64,000 bases of DNA from Castanea sativa (lineage: Eukaryota > Streptophyta > Magnoliopsida > Fagales > Fagaceae). The translations under genes and the position numbers were made by a program. The first letter of the stretch is position 1. Each line of letters starts with the position of its first letter. Shown here one piece after another: positions 24,080 through 37,865 of the stretch. Under the pieces are notes generated by a model. It was not told the DNA's origin and searched no databases. It was given only the letters and a program-made list of their open reading frames with translations. The DNA lies in assembly GCF_040712315.1 (NCBI RefSeq), contig NC_134015.1, forward strand, positions 10,560,945 to 10,624,944, in the 5' to 3' direction.

Positions 24080-25526
24080 TTCAATGATATATTAGTACTC
24101 TAAGAAAGGATGTCTCATATGTGTGAGAGTGGTCTACAAAGGTTTTTTTTTTTTTTTCCAAACTAGTTGAGAAAAAAACTCTTCAAGCTCTTTTTTTTTT
24201 TTTATTAAATGTAAATTTTGAAAATTTGACCATTAGATTGTATGTTCTTTATGTTATTAACATACAAATTTTGAAATTTAGACATTTAATTTTCTTGAAA
24301 TTTTGCATGCATGGGAGAATAATAAGAACATGTAATCTAATAATTAAATTTTCAAAATTCATATTTAATATATATATATATAACAAGTTTGAAAAGTTTT
24401 AAACATTTTCCATTATCTTATGAGTCACATTTAAGATTTATAAATTTTTTTATTTTGCAATACGTGCTGGGGAATGGAGAATAGTAATACATATTTGAAA
24501 AAATTTTGCAACAAACTTGGTAGTAGTCTAAGTCTACTACTCCACTCAATATCTTTTTATTAGATGTGAATTTTGATAAATCCATCTTTGAATTATATTT
24601 TCTTTTCATATCCTCTATGTTTGCAAAATTTTTAGAATATCAAAATTTTATAACTATGTTATCAATCAAATATTAAATTTCAAGTTTTGTAGTCTAAAAT
24701 TATACATAAAATATAGGTTTATAGATTGAAAAAAAAAATTCTAATTGACATGAAATTTTATGTGTGTTAAGAACATTAAGAACGCGCAATTTAATGGTTA
24801 GATTTTTGAAATATATTACTATGTTAATTTTTTAAATAAGAGTTATAACCTTAAAGTACAGTCAAATTTATAGCCAAACTTTGTCCATACATATATATCT
24901 CGTGCATAAGATATTTTTTTATAGTCTTATTATCAATTGTAAATCAATATGTCCTTAGATAAAGTATATTACACTTTTTAATTAAATTTAATGCAACTAG
25001 ACGATGGAAAAATTGAATTTAATTAAGGAAGTTAGTATATTGCATTTGCACCTAAGAATGTGTATTTAAATTTTGTCCATACAGTAAGGTTAAAATGTCT
25101 CCTCTTATAAAGAAAACGATTTTTCTTAGCAATTGGCTTTGGTCAATGCATTTTGTTTTACAAAAAACATTTTATACAATAATACTAAAGCCTTCCGAGA
25201 GGTTAAGGCAGGAGGAATCCGCTTGGAAGAATATTGACATGGTCCTATGTTTGTAAATATTTTATGAATTCTTTTAGTTAAAGAATAAAGTTTGTAATTT
25301 AAGATTACAACTCCTCCTTATCCAAAAAAAAAAAAAAATTATAACTCCTACTTTAAAAATAAACATAATTATATATTTTGAAAATTTAGTCATTAGAATA
25401 CATGTTTTTTATGTTTTTAATACATGTAAAATATTTTCATGTTAATTGGATTTTATTTGCTATTCGATTTATACTCTTATTTTTGAATAATTTTAGATTA
25501 CAAAAATTTGAAATTTAAACATTTAA
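24080..25526. other. AT-rich intergenic DNA with a dispersed repeat
   Basis: No exon is seen. The stretch resembles the 398-bp element at 50187-50584 in several places (motifs around GGATATAAGAAGAAAATGTAAT and ATTCACATCCAATAAAAA, partly inverted). It is read as decayed copies of that MITE family. Confidence 0.45.
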
Positions 25527-25883
25527 GGTCCGTTTGGATAGAGTTGAAAACTGAAAGCTAAAAACTGAAAAATGAAAACATTGTAGCAAAATTATTTTTA
25601 AATGTGTGAATAGTACCATGGGACCCATTTTTAATGAAAAAGTTGCTGAAAAGTGAGGTTTGTGGCTCCCGTGAACAGTGCACGAGACCCACTGATGTGC
25701 AGAAAAGTCAAAAATCACGGCTAAAAAAAAAAAAGAAAAGAAGAAAGGTGTGAAACGCCAGCTTGGCACTGTTCATAAGCCCCTTGCACTGTTCAGTGCA
25801 AAAGGTGCTGTCCAAGAAAAAAAAAAGGCTGAAACACGTTAAACGCAAACCGTGAACACAATAATTTGAATCCAAACGCCACC
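25527..25883. mobile_element. MITE, GTTTGGAT-terminus family, copy 1
   Basis: The left terminus is GGTCCGTTTGGAT and the right terminus in reverse is GGTGGCGTTTGGAT. Internal motifs GTGTGAATAGTACCATGGGA and CACTGTTCA are shared with the copy at 39.66-40.00 kb. It is flanked by TTAA on both sides. It lies inside an older dispersed repeat. Confidence 0.75.
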
Positions 25884-27830
25884 TTAATTGATGATATAAT
25901 TTTTTATTTTTGATATTTTGTAAATTTTGCAAACATAGAGGATATAAGAAGAAAATGTAATCTAATGGTAGATTTATCAAAATTTACATCCAATAAAAAT
26001 ATGACAAAATTTGGCCAGAATCTTAGTTATAGCCTAAGACTTTAAATTCCACTAGAAAAAAATTAACATGACTACATATTTTAAAAAAAATTTGAATTGT
26101 ATTTTTTTTATGTTCTTAACACACATGTCAAATTTTGTGCTAATCGGATGTTATTTACTATTTAATATATAAATTAGGAAAAATTACACTTTGCCCACCT
26201 ATGATTTGCCCAAAAATCACTTTGCGTAACCGTGATTTAAAAATAGGCATTTTACACACCTCAGGAATACTCTGTTCGTCTCCAGTTACCCACCTTTATT
26301 AAAAATATTGGTAAATTTGTATTTTTACTACCTTTTTATGTCTCTCTTCTGTCAAAACATTAAAAAAAAACTAAAAAATCAAGAGAAAAAAAGATCTAAA
26401 AGCTACAAAAAAAAACTTTTTTTTTATGCATAATTTTAGACTACAAAAACTTAAAATTTAAATATTTAATTGATGACATAGTTATTTATTTTTTATCTTT
26501 TAGAAATTTTGCAAGCATAAAAAATATAAGAAGAAAATATAATTTAATAGTAAATTTGTCAAAATTCACATCCAATAAAAAGATATTGAATAGAGTTGTA
26601 GCTAAACTTTGTCCATAAAAAGATTTTGAAAGGAATTGTAGACTTGGGCTATAACTAAATTTATAACCAAACTTTATCCTTAATTAAATAAAGTTGCCAA
26701 TTTATCCAGGGAAAATTAAATTCACCTCATGTTTGCTTATGAAAATTTTGTTCAGAAGCTTTAACTGTTTTTGTTCACAAGCTTTAATTTTAAACCTTTT
26801 TTTTTCTTTTTTGCTTTCATTAAGTAGGGAAGAGGATTTGAATCCAAAGTCTCCTCAGTGGGAGAACAGGACAATGCTACTATGCTACACAGCTCTTGGC
26901 TTGAATGTTACATTTCAACCCCCAAGATTTGAATTTAAATGAAATTGTTATGCTATCATTTAAAGATTTATTAATAATTTTATTTCAATCCAAAACTTTA
27001 GAAGTTAAAAATGTAGCATTTAAATATATATATATATATATATATATACATGGGACCAAATCGTGAAAGAATCAAACTTAAAAGAATAAGTTATACTTGA
27101 AAATTTGTCCACATAAAATTTGTTAATTTGATTTTAGAGGACACCATGCTCCAAGTTTATAATTCCTATCTTAATAGGTAGAAAAAAGAAAGGAAGATAG
27201 ACAAAGTAGAGCAGTGAAAGATAGGATTTGAACCATAGATACGGAGCGTTATAAAAGTTGCTATTGGGCTATCGCCTATTACTTGAACCCAATTTCAGAA
27301 TTTTAAACCACCAATCTATCATTAGGATAACATTGTTGCAAAATTTTGTCAGTATAAAATCCATGTTCCAATCGTAGCATGTATCTCCCATTGAATTGCA
27401 ACCTCGTCTATGCTCCATCTCATACATGAGAAAGAAGCCTATGACTATGAGTGGCAAAACAAGCCATCATGAAAATCCCACTCACGATGAAATGCATATA
27501 CAAAACAAAATTATTGGCAATTAATTCCACGCTTTGGCTAGTCAGCCTAGAAACTAGAAAGGCCTACAAAAATAAACATGTGTTTTGATAGGTAATCTAT
27601 TCGGTAACTGAGTTTTATAGGTATGCCTTATGTGAGAATGGGGCAAAAAATTGTGGGGCAGGAGCAAGAAACAGATAACTGGCAACAATATTTTGTGGGT
27701 CTAAAATTGCAATCAATATTCATTTTCTGTCTCTAAAACATGCAACTTTGCCTGTTTGTGACCTAATTCGGCTGACCTTTTGTATCCCCATATAAAAAAA
27801 GGCTGAAGTTACAGCAACAACATACACAAG
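25884..27830. other. intergenic DNA, decayed repeats
   Basis: It contains further decayed copies of the 50.2-kb MITE family (25884-26160 and 26440-26680), a MITE-like end near 26170-26330, and an (AT)n run at 27024-27048. A tRNA-like stretch near 27190-27270 (minus strand, box B-like GGTTCAAATCC) may be a SINE remnant. No gene is supported. Confidence 0.4.
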
Positions 27831-27835
27831 AAACC

Positions 27836-30800
27836 TCATCTATATTCCTTCGGCAAGCGGTAACCAGACATGACTAGCTTGTCCGCAAACATCTTGCCAG
27901 TCTTGGGCATGACATGCCAATGCAATGTCAAGTTAAATTCTTTACCACGAAGGTTGCTTCCCTGCACAAATGAAAGGTGAAATTAATTTTCTCGTAAGCC
28001 AAGAAAAAGGATGAGAGAATTGAGTAAGACTACTACATAAAGGCAGCATACCTGATCAATAAAACGATACTTGTTAGAGGTATGCGTCCAAAACTTTGCA
28101 TGCTCTTTAGAAGCTATAATGCCATCCCAAAGTGAAATCTGCAAAATGAAATTTCAAAACAAATCATGCGATGGACATGGTATTTGTGAAGCAAAACATG
28201 AAATATATTACGATAGTCAAGTGGGCATGCCATACAGGCTGTTGTGGCACTGACATAGGCAATTGGGAACATGTAAAAGACCAACAATTTCTAGTCCAAT
28301 ACATCTCTAGATATGAAATGCTAAACCATAAATACTCAACACAACAAGATACGGAGGACTCAAAAATAAAAAATGCAGCCAAATGCCTAAGCTTACCTGA
28401 TTTAAGGAATTCTTTGGAGTTTCATACTCGGCAGCTAGAAATACAAAAACCTGAAAAGAAACGTACAGTGGATAAAAATTCTAAATCAGCTTTGAACTTA
28501 ATTAATATTATTATAAAAGAATAATTGGCAGGAACCTCAGTGAAGAGTCAATTATATTCAAGCAATTCCATTAATATGAATTGGCATGCAGTATTTTATA
28601 AAGATTTTCAACTATCATGAAAATCATAGAAAATAACACCAACCAAACAAAACAGAGGGAAAGAAAGAAATATGAAAGAATTTCTGTACAATTAAATCAA
28701 TCTTTGAGATACACTAAACAGGATATCTAGAATGATTACTCCCAAACTCTTATTCAAAGCCACACATATGGATACTTTAGAATTAGCATCGATAGAAAAT
28801 AGCAATTTTACGAAATTCTAAAACTCAGTGCAAATATATCAATCTTTAAAACATACCTAATCAGACCCCTGGAATTTTGGACACCAAACATCTTAGCCAG
28901 AACCTCATATTTATACCCCATATGTACTAATAAAATAAATAAATAAAACAGACAGACAGACAAACCAAAAAAAAAAAAACACATATCTATACTCCATATA
29001 TGAGCTGTGAGCATGATAAGTCCATAGCATTTCCCAAACATTAATTTCAGACAACCCTCTTTTGTACAAAAATACAATTAAAAGCAGTCTGTACAGCATG
29101 AGTAAGAATCATTGCAAAATTGAAACACAAGAAATTCTCAAATGGTTAACCTGCTTCGTATTCCATGTAAACAATGACTGTAAGTCTGCTGATATGTTCA
29201 ATGTCAAGCTGACCTGCATAAAAGTGGAAGACAAGTTACTTCAATTAGAACCAATATCTAATAGGTGAATAGAGAATACAGAGGAAATATTGTTCAAGTT
29301 TGATATGGACTTAAAACACCTTTAGTAATAAAACAGGAGATGGGTAACAATAAAACTTCAAAAAGTTATCTTGCAACCAGAAATACATAACAAGCATCTC
29401 CTAGCTTAAGTGAGATAATTAATCTTAATTCAACATATTGAAAGTCACCTGCTAGAGTAACAGTCACTTCCAGCATTTGAGCATCTAATAACATTAAAAA
29501 ATAAGCAATTACAGGAAGCTTCAAACAACAGTGGGTATGTTTTGGGTAGAAGAAGATTTTCTTTTGCAAAAAATAGATTGTATCAAAGAACAAAAGCAGA
29601 CAATTATACACCTAAAAGGTTTTGAGTAGTACATATGGTAATTAATCATTTGCGAAGGAAAGAAGCTATAATGATTTGATCTCTCTCACTCCAAAAACCT
29701 ACAGTAGCTTCACGGCTGATCAGGGCATAATAAGCCTAGTAAGAAGCAAAACAATCTCCTCTTCTATAATCCTTTATAAGGCTTACTTGCTTGTTCCTTC
29801 CTCAAGATCAAACTCTGCTCCCTAACAATATGTTTGGAAGTTTGGAGAGGAGAGAAGTAGAGAGTAGAGTAGAGAAGACATCCCTCCCCTCATTTGGATG
29901 TATTAAAAATTAGAAGGGAAGAGAGGGGAGTAGATACTACAACCAAACCTTGTTTGGTTGTAGTATGGAAAGGACAGGAAAAGATAATAATCATAATATA
30001 AAAAAAATAAAAAATAAGAAAAGGACAAGTAGACCCTTCATTTATTAAATTCTATACTTAATATTTATTAAGGGCAAAGTTGGAAGTACATAAAAATCAT
30101 AAAACTGGAATCCCTCCCCCTCCAAAATTCCCCCAATTTAATGAAATTGAAAGAAGGGGTTTAGAGGGATGAGGAAGCCCCTTCAACCCCCCACAAATCC
30201 TTTCCCTCTCCCTTTCAAAAAACATCCAAACAAGGGGGAACGTAAAACCTAAGCCCATGTCCCTCTACTCCCCTCTCCTCTCTCCTATCCAAACATATTG
30301 TAAATGCAATCGTCTTCTACCTTTGAATCTTATCAAAGAATGTTCCTAGCAGTTTACAGTAATTTTTCTAAGATAGTATGGTCATCTAAAGCATACCTGT
30401 GAATTCCAGAGTCTAGAAAGCTGCTACAAAAGAGAAGTCAACTTCAATGATATCTTAACATTTATCACTACACCAAATGATAGAAGAAAATGTAAATCGC
30501 ATCATCCTTTGCTGTAAGATGGAATGTGCTCAATATTCAATAATGATACAGCAAGTAACATGATCCTACCACTATGACATCCTCCTCCCAAGGTTCTAGG
30601 GGTGCCAACATTGGTTGTACTGTTACAACTCAATATTGGTAATTGGGAAGTATTTGGGATAGGTATCAGGTCTGAAACCAGGATCCAAAAAGTTAAATCT
30701 AAAAACAAAGGGAAGGCTTTGGAGGCTAATGAAGAAAATGATATATCATCCTATCTGTAATTTTAAGGATGCTCTACCTTAGATTTGGACCAATCTAGCA

Positions 30801-32013
30801 TTGGTGGAGTAACCAACTTTACAAGGGTCACCCCATACATGGTTTACGACTCCACAGAGACTTGTTTTTTTGGTAAAGAGTCACCTGGGCCTAGTCACTG
30901 CAACCCCGTTTGTGAGGAGGCACCCCTTCTCTTGATGTTGCAGGGCTATTTTGCATTATTTTTACCTTTAAAAATGCATTTTTGACATCAGATAAACTGG
31001 ATATTGACACCCTCCTTTAGCAGAGATGATAACATTACAACAATCATTGTAAAACATCATTAGCCATGATGTTATTTATTATTAGCCAGATAAAAAAAAA
31101 TTACCAAAAAAATCCCAAGGAATTAGTCCAATATTTTAGAGAAGCAAATCCTATGCACACTTGCACATAAGTATAGAAACATAGTGATCTATAAACTGAT
31201 TATCAACAGACCAAACTACTGGACCCGAAATTCAAAGCCTTCGTGCACATACGTACACATACAGGCATAAGAAGTCACACAAACATATGGTATCCTCTAT
31301 TGGCCTAGAGAATAGACCTCAAAGAGACCATCTTTCAAACAATTTCACAGATAAAATAAAACATATTACTCCATTTCCAATCTCATAAAATGACATGCAT
31401 ATGACTCAAAACCAAACAAACCCATTAACCTCCATAGAATTTCACAACAAATCTGAGGCCTAATTTAATAAAACAACAAAAACAACAATTAGCAATGACA
31501 AAATGAAATTCATAAAACCCATCAAAGCCTACACCATGGTTCAAACAAATTTCGAGTCTTGTTCATAAATTACCCACAAACAAGTGAAAACAAATCAAAT
31601 CCCACAAAACCCATTAAAACTGTGATAGAATTCAAACAAAATTTTGCAGCTTAATTCACAAATAACCAGATATTTAATAAAAAGAACAACATTTTTAAAA
31701 AACAAGAATTACCTCGTCATTCCCATTTGGTTGCTTCTGGAACCAATTAACGTTCAACACCTAAAACCCAAAACCCACAAGAAAACAAATCAAAAGTTAA
31801 AGAAACACAGATCTATCAAAGAAAAATGAATCAAAAACCATAAATAAAAAATACCCAAAAGACGGAAGAAAAAAAAAAAAGAAGGACCTGAACACTGGAT
31901 GAGGGAGAAGGGTGGTTGAAGTTGTCAGAGAAAGAGGCCATGGCACACATGAGAGCTAGGATGGTCACTGTAAAGGTTAGCAAAGCATTGGCTCTGTACC
32001 CAAATGAATGCAT
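27836..32013 (-). CDS. SPCS3: signal peptidase complex subunit 3 (SPC22/23-like)
   Basis: Six exons join in frame: 32013-31888, 31760-31713, 29213-29151, 28450-28397, 28138-28052 and 27961-27836. They total 504 nt and encode 167 aa, normal for the family. The N-terminus [14 protein letters not shown] leads into one membrane segment (about residues 10-28), giving a type II protein with a luminal body. Recognisable parts are [35 protein letters not shown] and a C-terminus around [14 protein letters not shown]. The subunit is noncatalytic and supports signal-peptide cleavage at the ER. All introns have GT-AG ends. No break is seen. The 2.5-kb intron 2 hosts a MITE at 29.8 kb. Confidence 0.95.
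29826..30300. mobile_element. MITE in an SPCS3 intron
   Basis: A perfect 13-bp terminal inverted repeat (CAATATGTTTGGA / TCCAAACATATTG) bounds a 475-bp element with purine-rich GGAGAGGAGAG-type subterminal sequence pairing with CTCCTCTCTCC on the other side. The flank is TAA on both sides, which would fit a 3-bp target duplication. Confidence 0.75.
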
Positions 32014-32669
32014 TTTTGTTCTTGTGTGTTCTTAGTGGTTTCTTGAGAGGGTTTTTGGTTTTGTAAAAACCCGTTTTGCTTTGTTTGACTCTTCTGCGGT
32101 TGTTGTAATTGTAAAAAGTTGTGTAATTCTTTTCAGCTAAAAAAATTGAAAGTTGTAATATTTTCAGAGAGAAGGAGAGAAATGGGGGAGGAGTTGTTGT
32201 TTCATTTTGTTTTGTATCAATGCGGTCTTGAGTGTGTGAGTGAGTAGAGGTTTTTTTTTTTTTTTTTTTTAATTTTTACACTAGTGCTGTTCTGTTATTG
32301 GACATGACACGTACAGTTGGATCCACCATATTTGCTGATGTGGCTTTTTGAATTTTCTTAAATTTTGTGGGAATATTAAGAGGACCAAAAAATTTGCCCC
32401 CTTTTTTCTTTGTTGAAATTTGCCCTTTACCCATTGAGAAAAATTAACTCTAATTCTTGAGGATTCAACAAAATGAAAAACTTCCAACTCTTGGGTTTTT
32501 AAATTTGAAATTTTTTTTAAAGAAAAAAATTTGACATATTAATATTATAGAGAAGAAATTATAAGTCAGCCAAAAAAAAATTATCAATCAAGGCAAGTCT
32601 ATATATGTTAAAAAGGGCCATTTTTGTTAAACGCTTTAATATATAATAATAAAACAGTAATGTTTGTAA
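32014..32669. promoter_or_regulatory. upstream region of SPCS3
   Basis: It is the presumed promoter and 5' UTR of the minus-strand SPCS3 gene. It holds a GA-rich tract near 32165-32185 and a long T run at 32251-32270. No clear TATA box was assigned. Confidence 0.4.
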
Positions 32670-33060
32670 GTTTTTTTTTTTTTTTTTTTTTGGAGAATGA
32701 AGCTTACTATTATCATTAATTAAATGTGGCTAAATCAACCTGGACAATATGGCAAATGTCTGGTCGTACATCTTCCATCCAAACAATTAGATTTGGCTCT
32801 CTAATAACCCTTCTTGCCAATGCATGGGCTACATTATTCCCTTAATGACGTATATGAGAAAAAACAATATATTGAAATGAATTTGACAGCCATTTGACAT
32901 CCTAGAGTAGGTGACCGTATAAAGCCAGAGAAGGAATAGAGTCTTGGAGTTCCTTGCAAATTACTTCTGAGATGATAGCTCTGGTAATACCAAGTTTTCA
33001 AGCAAATTTCACGGCTCTCCTTGCAACTAAAGCTTCGACCTGGGCTACTATCCAAAAATT
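32670..33060 (-). mobile_element. LINE 3' end (RNase H-like domain), 5'-truncated
   Basis: On the minus strand the sequence encodes, with several stops and shifts, an RNase H-like domain of plant non-LTR retrotransposons. Recognisable pieces are VEALVARRAVKFA, LGITRAIISEV and NNVAHALARR. The element ends in a poly(A) tail, seen as a T run at 32670-32691. The catalytic acidic residues are only partly readable. No target duplication was found. Confidence 0.75.
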
Positions 33061-33722
33061 ATAAATTAATGTATTACTAATAACTAAAAAAATTAAATAA
33101 TATTTACTTTATTGGTGAAGTGGTATAGATCACCACTATAAAAAAAAAATGGTACAAATTACATTTATTACCACGTCAAACTGTAAACTATATGTAGTAA
33201 TTTATCCTTTGACAAATATCATATGTTGAAGAGACGAGTTCAAACTCGTCTTTTGAAGGGACGAGTTTTATGATTGATTGAAAATTTTTTTAAAAGGGGT
33301 TGTATACACAAAATAGTTTTGAAACAGTACTGAATAAGTAAATTAAAAAAAATCTTGTTAATTACTCAATTTTACATATAAAATTCTTTTTTTTCATTGA
33401 GAAAGGAGGGTGCTCATAGAAAACCTAAGTCCCCTAGCCTATTCTTTTAAGTTGGATAGAAATGATATTTATTTATAAGTTAAATAGACTCATATTATGG
33501 GTTATAGTTAGCTCAATTAGTAAAATTTATTATCATTGATTAAAAGATCTGAAATTTAAACCCCTTTAAGGTAAAAAAAATTGAAGACTTTTTGTTTGCC
33601 ACAATAACTAAATCAAGTAAAATACCTAATATCCACGTCAAAAAGTGAAGAAATTTATTGTACTAGTTATTAAGGTGAGCAATATTGTCCTGTATAACTG
33701 ATTGTCGTCTTAATATTATAAA
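33061..33722. other. intergenic DNA with a SINE-like stretch
   Basis: Around 33497-33600 a tRNA-like head is present (TTAGCTCAATTAGTA as box A, GAAATTTAAACCCC as degenerate box B) and is followed by A-rich sequence. Otherwise no gene is seen. Confidence 0.4.
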
Positions 33723-34189
33723 GGGTATATTGTAAAATACACTCCTAAAATTTGTAGTTGTTTGGATTTTACACCTTGAAATTTGAGAAATTGAATTTTT
33801 CACTTTGAAGTTTGGTTTCATTAGCAAAATCTCACCCTCCATTAGTTTTGCCAATTAAGTGACATGTTGGCATGCTAATGTGTGTGTGTGTGTATTTATA
33901 TATTTTGGTCAAATTAGCCTCTCAAAACGATGTCGTGGCACTTAAAACAAAGAAATGAGTTTAGGTATGAACTAAAGTATGATTTTTAGTAGTTTTGAGA
34001 GGCTAATTTGAAGAAAAAAAAAATCAGCAACGCCAACATGTCATTTAATAGCCAAAAGGCCCAAAACTAATGAACAGTGGAGTTTTACTAACAAAATCAA
34101 ATTTCAGAGTATAAAATTCAAATTTTCAAATTTTAGAATATAAAATCTAAACAACCCCAAACTTTAGGGGTATACTTAGCAATTTAGCC
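33723..34189. mobile_element. MITE, about 470 bp
   Basis: The terminal inverted repeats are about 55 bp. The left end GGGTATATTGTAAAATACAC pairs with the right end read in reverse, GGCTAAATTGCTAAGTATAC. The pairing continues through TTGTTTGGATTTTA / TTGTTTAGATTTTA. The target duplication is not clear. Confidence 0.65.
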
Positions 34190-35911
34190 TGTTATATAAT
34201 TCCCTAACGTCAGACTCAAGGTGCGTGAGCAAAAGGATCAATGTTCTACAGATGCGACTCTCTCTTGACAAATTAGGGTGAGTTGCTTAAGTTATGATCT
34301 AATATTTGCTTCTTTTCTCTTTCAACCTTATTGTTATTCAACTTGAGGGATTACAATTTAGTAAGTTGCAAGAGATTGTGCTCACCAATGTGGCAACACG
34401 CATGGGAAGGCCTCACATTGGACCTCATAGACGATGTTTGTACTCCAATGCTAGGTCCATATCTTCCTAGCAAGCAAAAGAATATGGTCCATGTTTGACT
34501 TCCTTATCTGCGATCATTCTAAAACTTCGAAGAGACAGATGTAGTCATCTAAATGCAACAATATGTTTTGAAGAGGCAAATTTAGTACACAACAAAACTA
34601 AAATGTATTCAACCAATAATGGATTTGTCTTTAATTAACCATTTGAAAATTTTGAACCCTTGTTGTTTTTCCTCACGAACTCATGAGTCTTTAATTTTCT
34701 TAATATATTTAGCAGACTAGCACATATAGTTGCAAAGGGGTTTATATATAGTTTGGTTATCACTAAATTTAGATTATGATAATTGATGTTAGGGTTCTAG
34801 ACATGTTAACAAATCTTAATGTCTTTATCCAAAAAAAAATTCTAGCTTAATGTCAGAACATATCAAATTTGGGTTAAATCAATATAATTGCGTTAGGGTT
34901 GAGTTTGATTTTATGAGATAATGATTTTTTTTTTTTGGTATGTTTTGTATCATAATAAATTTCTATTTGGAACCTGCTTTTTTTGTGTTTTTTTGTGTTT
35001 TTTTGGAGAGTTCTCCCTTGAGCATAGATCATTATTCTTGAAAATACATTATTTATTCCCTCATCGAAGTGCTTTTTTTCATTGAAGAGGTTCTTCATTA
35101 GTATTCTACTTTGATACCATATCTTTGCGTTGCATGTTAATTGCTTTATTATCACTGCTTTTGTGATTTATTATCATAACTGTGGTTGATATGAATCACC
35201 AATGATGTTTGTGTGAGGAATAAATATTAAACTTGTGCAATAAATTCATTAATCCACTGCATAAATTGCTTAGGATAAAAGTAAGATTTTCATGGTTGAT
35301 TGTGTTAATATTATTTTCATGAGATGCTTAATATAACATTTGAAAATCAAATCATGACTAATTTACGTTATAAATGCGTACAAATTGAACTGATATAATA
35401 ATGAAGCTGGATTTGACAACAACCAAAGGAATAGTCTGGTCGAAAAATATGATAGGTAGTGCTAGTTTTTTTTTTGGGAGTTCTAAAAGGTTTTTTCTCT
35501 TTAATTTTTATTTAGAAAACAAAATGTTAGTTAGATTCATCTTAAGACGAGTTGTGAATGGACAGAGGAGCTTCTTCTATCCATGTCTCAAACTCCAGTA
35601 TTCAAACAGTGACAATATAGCCTTAATCTCACAAAAACTAATAACAAAAATAAAATACAGAACAGAGTAATCTAGCTATTAGCTAGTTTATTTAGAGACA
35701 TGAAACGAACAATAACATCTTAATCAAACTAGGTAATCAGCCAATGCTTAATCACATCTGAATGATTGTTATATTCGGATTTGTGACCCAGTTGAACAAG
35801 TTCTAGGCTAAACCAAACTTCATAGCCACCAACGCCACAAGGACCATTTATTTTATTCACATTATTATCACCACATAGGTGCAAAAGTACATAATATGAT
35901 CAGAAAAACTC
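34190..35911. other. intergenic DNA, no gene seen
   Basis: This AT-rich sequence lies downstream of the conglutin-like pseudogene. No open frame here looks protein-like. Confidence 0.4.
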
Positions 35912-37182
35912 TCAAGGACTGCAAGTGAAGTTGAAGTTGGCACAATTAGTCCTTCGAGACTTCAGCGAGGAGCTTAATCCCAGCCTTGACTTTGCCAAAT
36001 CAAACTGAAGCAGATTGTCCTCCAATTGGTATGCCCCTATGACAATTGAAGCTTTTGGATGAGATCCTCCATCAACAAAGCCTAAACATGTCACACCCGG
36101 TTGTGCCTGCACCATTAAGTTTGCACCAACAATTCTCCATATAACATTTTGTGTGTGCAACACAAGGTCAACGTTGGGAACTCCAGGTCCAAGCCTTGAG
36201 CTTGTAATTTTGTTTGATTCATAACATACCCCAAATGGTGCAACAGGTTTTGTCTGGGGTACCCCCCGAGAGCTCTTTAGAGAAAAATTGAGTGACTGTT
36301 GTGAAAATCGAGTGCTCGAGAATTGTATAAGGAGTTGTGGTACTGATCATTGCTCCACCTAAACCATGTTGTTTGAATGATAGAAGAGACGTGTCTAGTG
36401 GAACAAGTTTGTTGTTGACTTTTATTGAACTCACTTGTATGTAGTACTCTCCTTTTTGGCTCACGGTTTATGGGGTATAGCTTAGTGGACGTGAAATATC
36501 AATACCTGGATGCATATAGTATGGTCCATCTCCGAAGAAAATAACTCCGTTACTGCGTGTGGAAGATGTGAGGCACAAGGCAAATTTTGGTTGAAATCCA
36601 AAGTGTGAAGCAAGTTGAGTTGGTACAGAAATTGGTGCATGGCCTAGTCCAATAACCCCTCGAACATTTTTTGGTAACCCTTTTTGTAATAGGAAGGAAG
36701 GTGCACAAGTAAAGAGAAATTGAGGCACCCTAGCCATTGGCCCTGGGTTAGACCCTTGAGTTGACTGAATTAAGAGCTCATCTTGTGCAAGTTCACCCAT
36801 GGCACTTTGATGTGTTACCGGGTTCTCTACCATGAGCCCACGTGTTGTTATGGCACCCGGGGCTAGCTGTGTAAGGGCAAGTGTGGCAAGTGTGGCTATT
36901 GGCTTTAGAGCATTGAGTGGAGTGGCAATAGGGAGCATGGTAGGTTGATGTCAAATATTGTTGATCACAATTAACCCACAAGAATTCCCCTTGTAAGTTC
37001 ACAAGAAATGGAACTTGCAAAAGAGAGGTGTGGACATTAGCCACATGAAGATTTGTGGCACTACCTTTGTGCACTTGTAAAACGAGTTTGTTTGGTTTGA
37101 AATTGGTTTGGGGTAGTGGGGATGCCAAAACAAGAGAAGAGAAAGAAAGGAGGACTAGAAGATAATGAAGCAAAGGAGCCAA
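35912..37182 (-). pseudogene. gamma-conglutin / basic 7S globulin-like pseudogene
   Basis: The intact family members are secreted pepsin-like proteins lacking full protease activity (seed globulins, xylanase inhibitors). A signal peptide-like start (residues about LLHYLLVLLSFSSLVLA) is followed by GEFLWVNCDQQYLTSTY, CHSTQCSKANSHTCHTC, GLGHAPISVPTQLASHFGFQ and the C-terminal LLQFDLAKSRLGLSSSL. Four lesions are seen. The start ATG is spoiled by an extra T near 37182. A frameshift near 36837 looks like 2 nt lost. TAA lies at 36468-36470. One extra C sits in the C run at 36262-36267. All parts are otherwise collinear, so this is a recent single-exon pseudogene. Confidence 0.88.
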
Positions 37183-37865
37183 TGATGGAATTAGGCAAGC
37201 TTGCTTGAGAAACTAGATGGTGTGGCATATGAAGGTTTAACAGCATATTGTCCATTTTATAAAGGTGTGTTTCTAGGCCAGAGTGAAGGAATATTTTTTT
37301 TGATGCAAAGAGTGAAGGAATATGGACACTTAATGTTTGGCATTGTTCATAATAGAGTTTGGGCCCATTTTGCTTATGATGGGCTTTGTGTGTTGTTTTT
37401 CTTATGGGTTCACATGCCAAGTTCAGAAATGAGCACAATCTATAGTAAGAGAACAAAGAGTTGATGAGTGTGAGAGCCACATGGCATTTTAGGAGGGTTT
37501 TACAAGCCATGCAGAGTGTTAGGATGAGCTCACAGTGGGCTGGAATATGGGCTTGGGATTGTCTACAGAGTGTCACATTGCTACTACTAGCTTTCTAGAA
37601 TCCAAACACACACACACACAAACAAAACATGCATTCATTTTTACATGGTTTGGAATTAATCTAATTTAAAGCAATTGTTTAATTCTTTCTTGTAACAGTA
37701 AACTTAAATCTGTAACTGCAATATGCTAACTTTTAATTACTGCAATATGTTGATGTAGATTAAGCACAAATTCAGGGAAACTGAGTGAAATAAAGCATAA
37801 TTAAACCGATGCATGACATGAAGCCCATCATCTGAATAATCAAAAGTCATTCAAAGTTCACCACC
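37183..37865. other. upstream of the conglutin-like pseudogene
   Basis: No exon was recognised. A (CA)n-like run lies at 37608-37625. Confidence 0.4.

Noticed and set aside
27190..27270. Possible tRNA gene on the minus strand
   Set aside because: A box B-like GGTTCAAATCC is present, but no full cloverleaf could be folded. It is read as a SINE remnant.
37061..37576. 171-codon frame overlapping the conglutin-like start
   Set aside because: It is in another frame of the signal-peptide region and has no family resemblance. The correct frame is the one with the conglutin-like protein.
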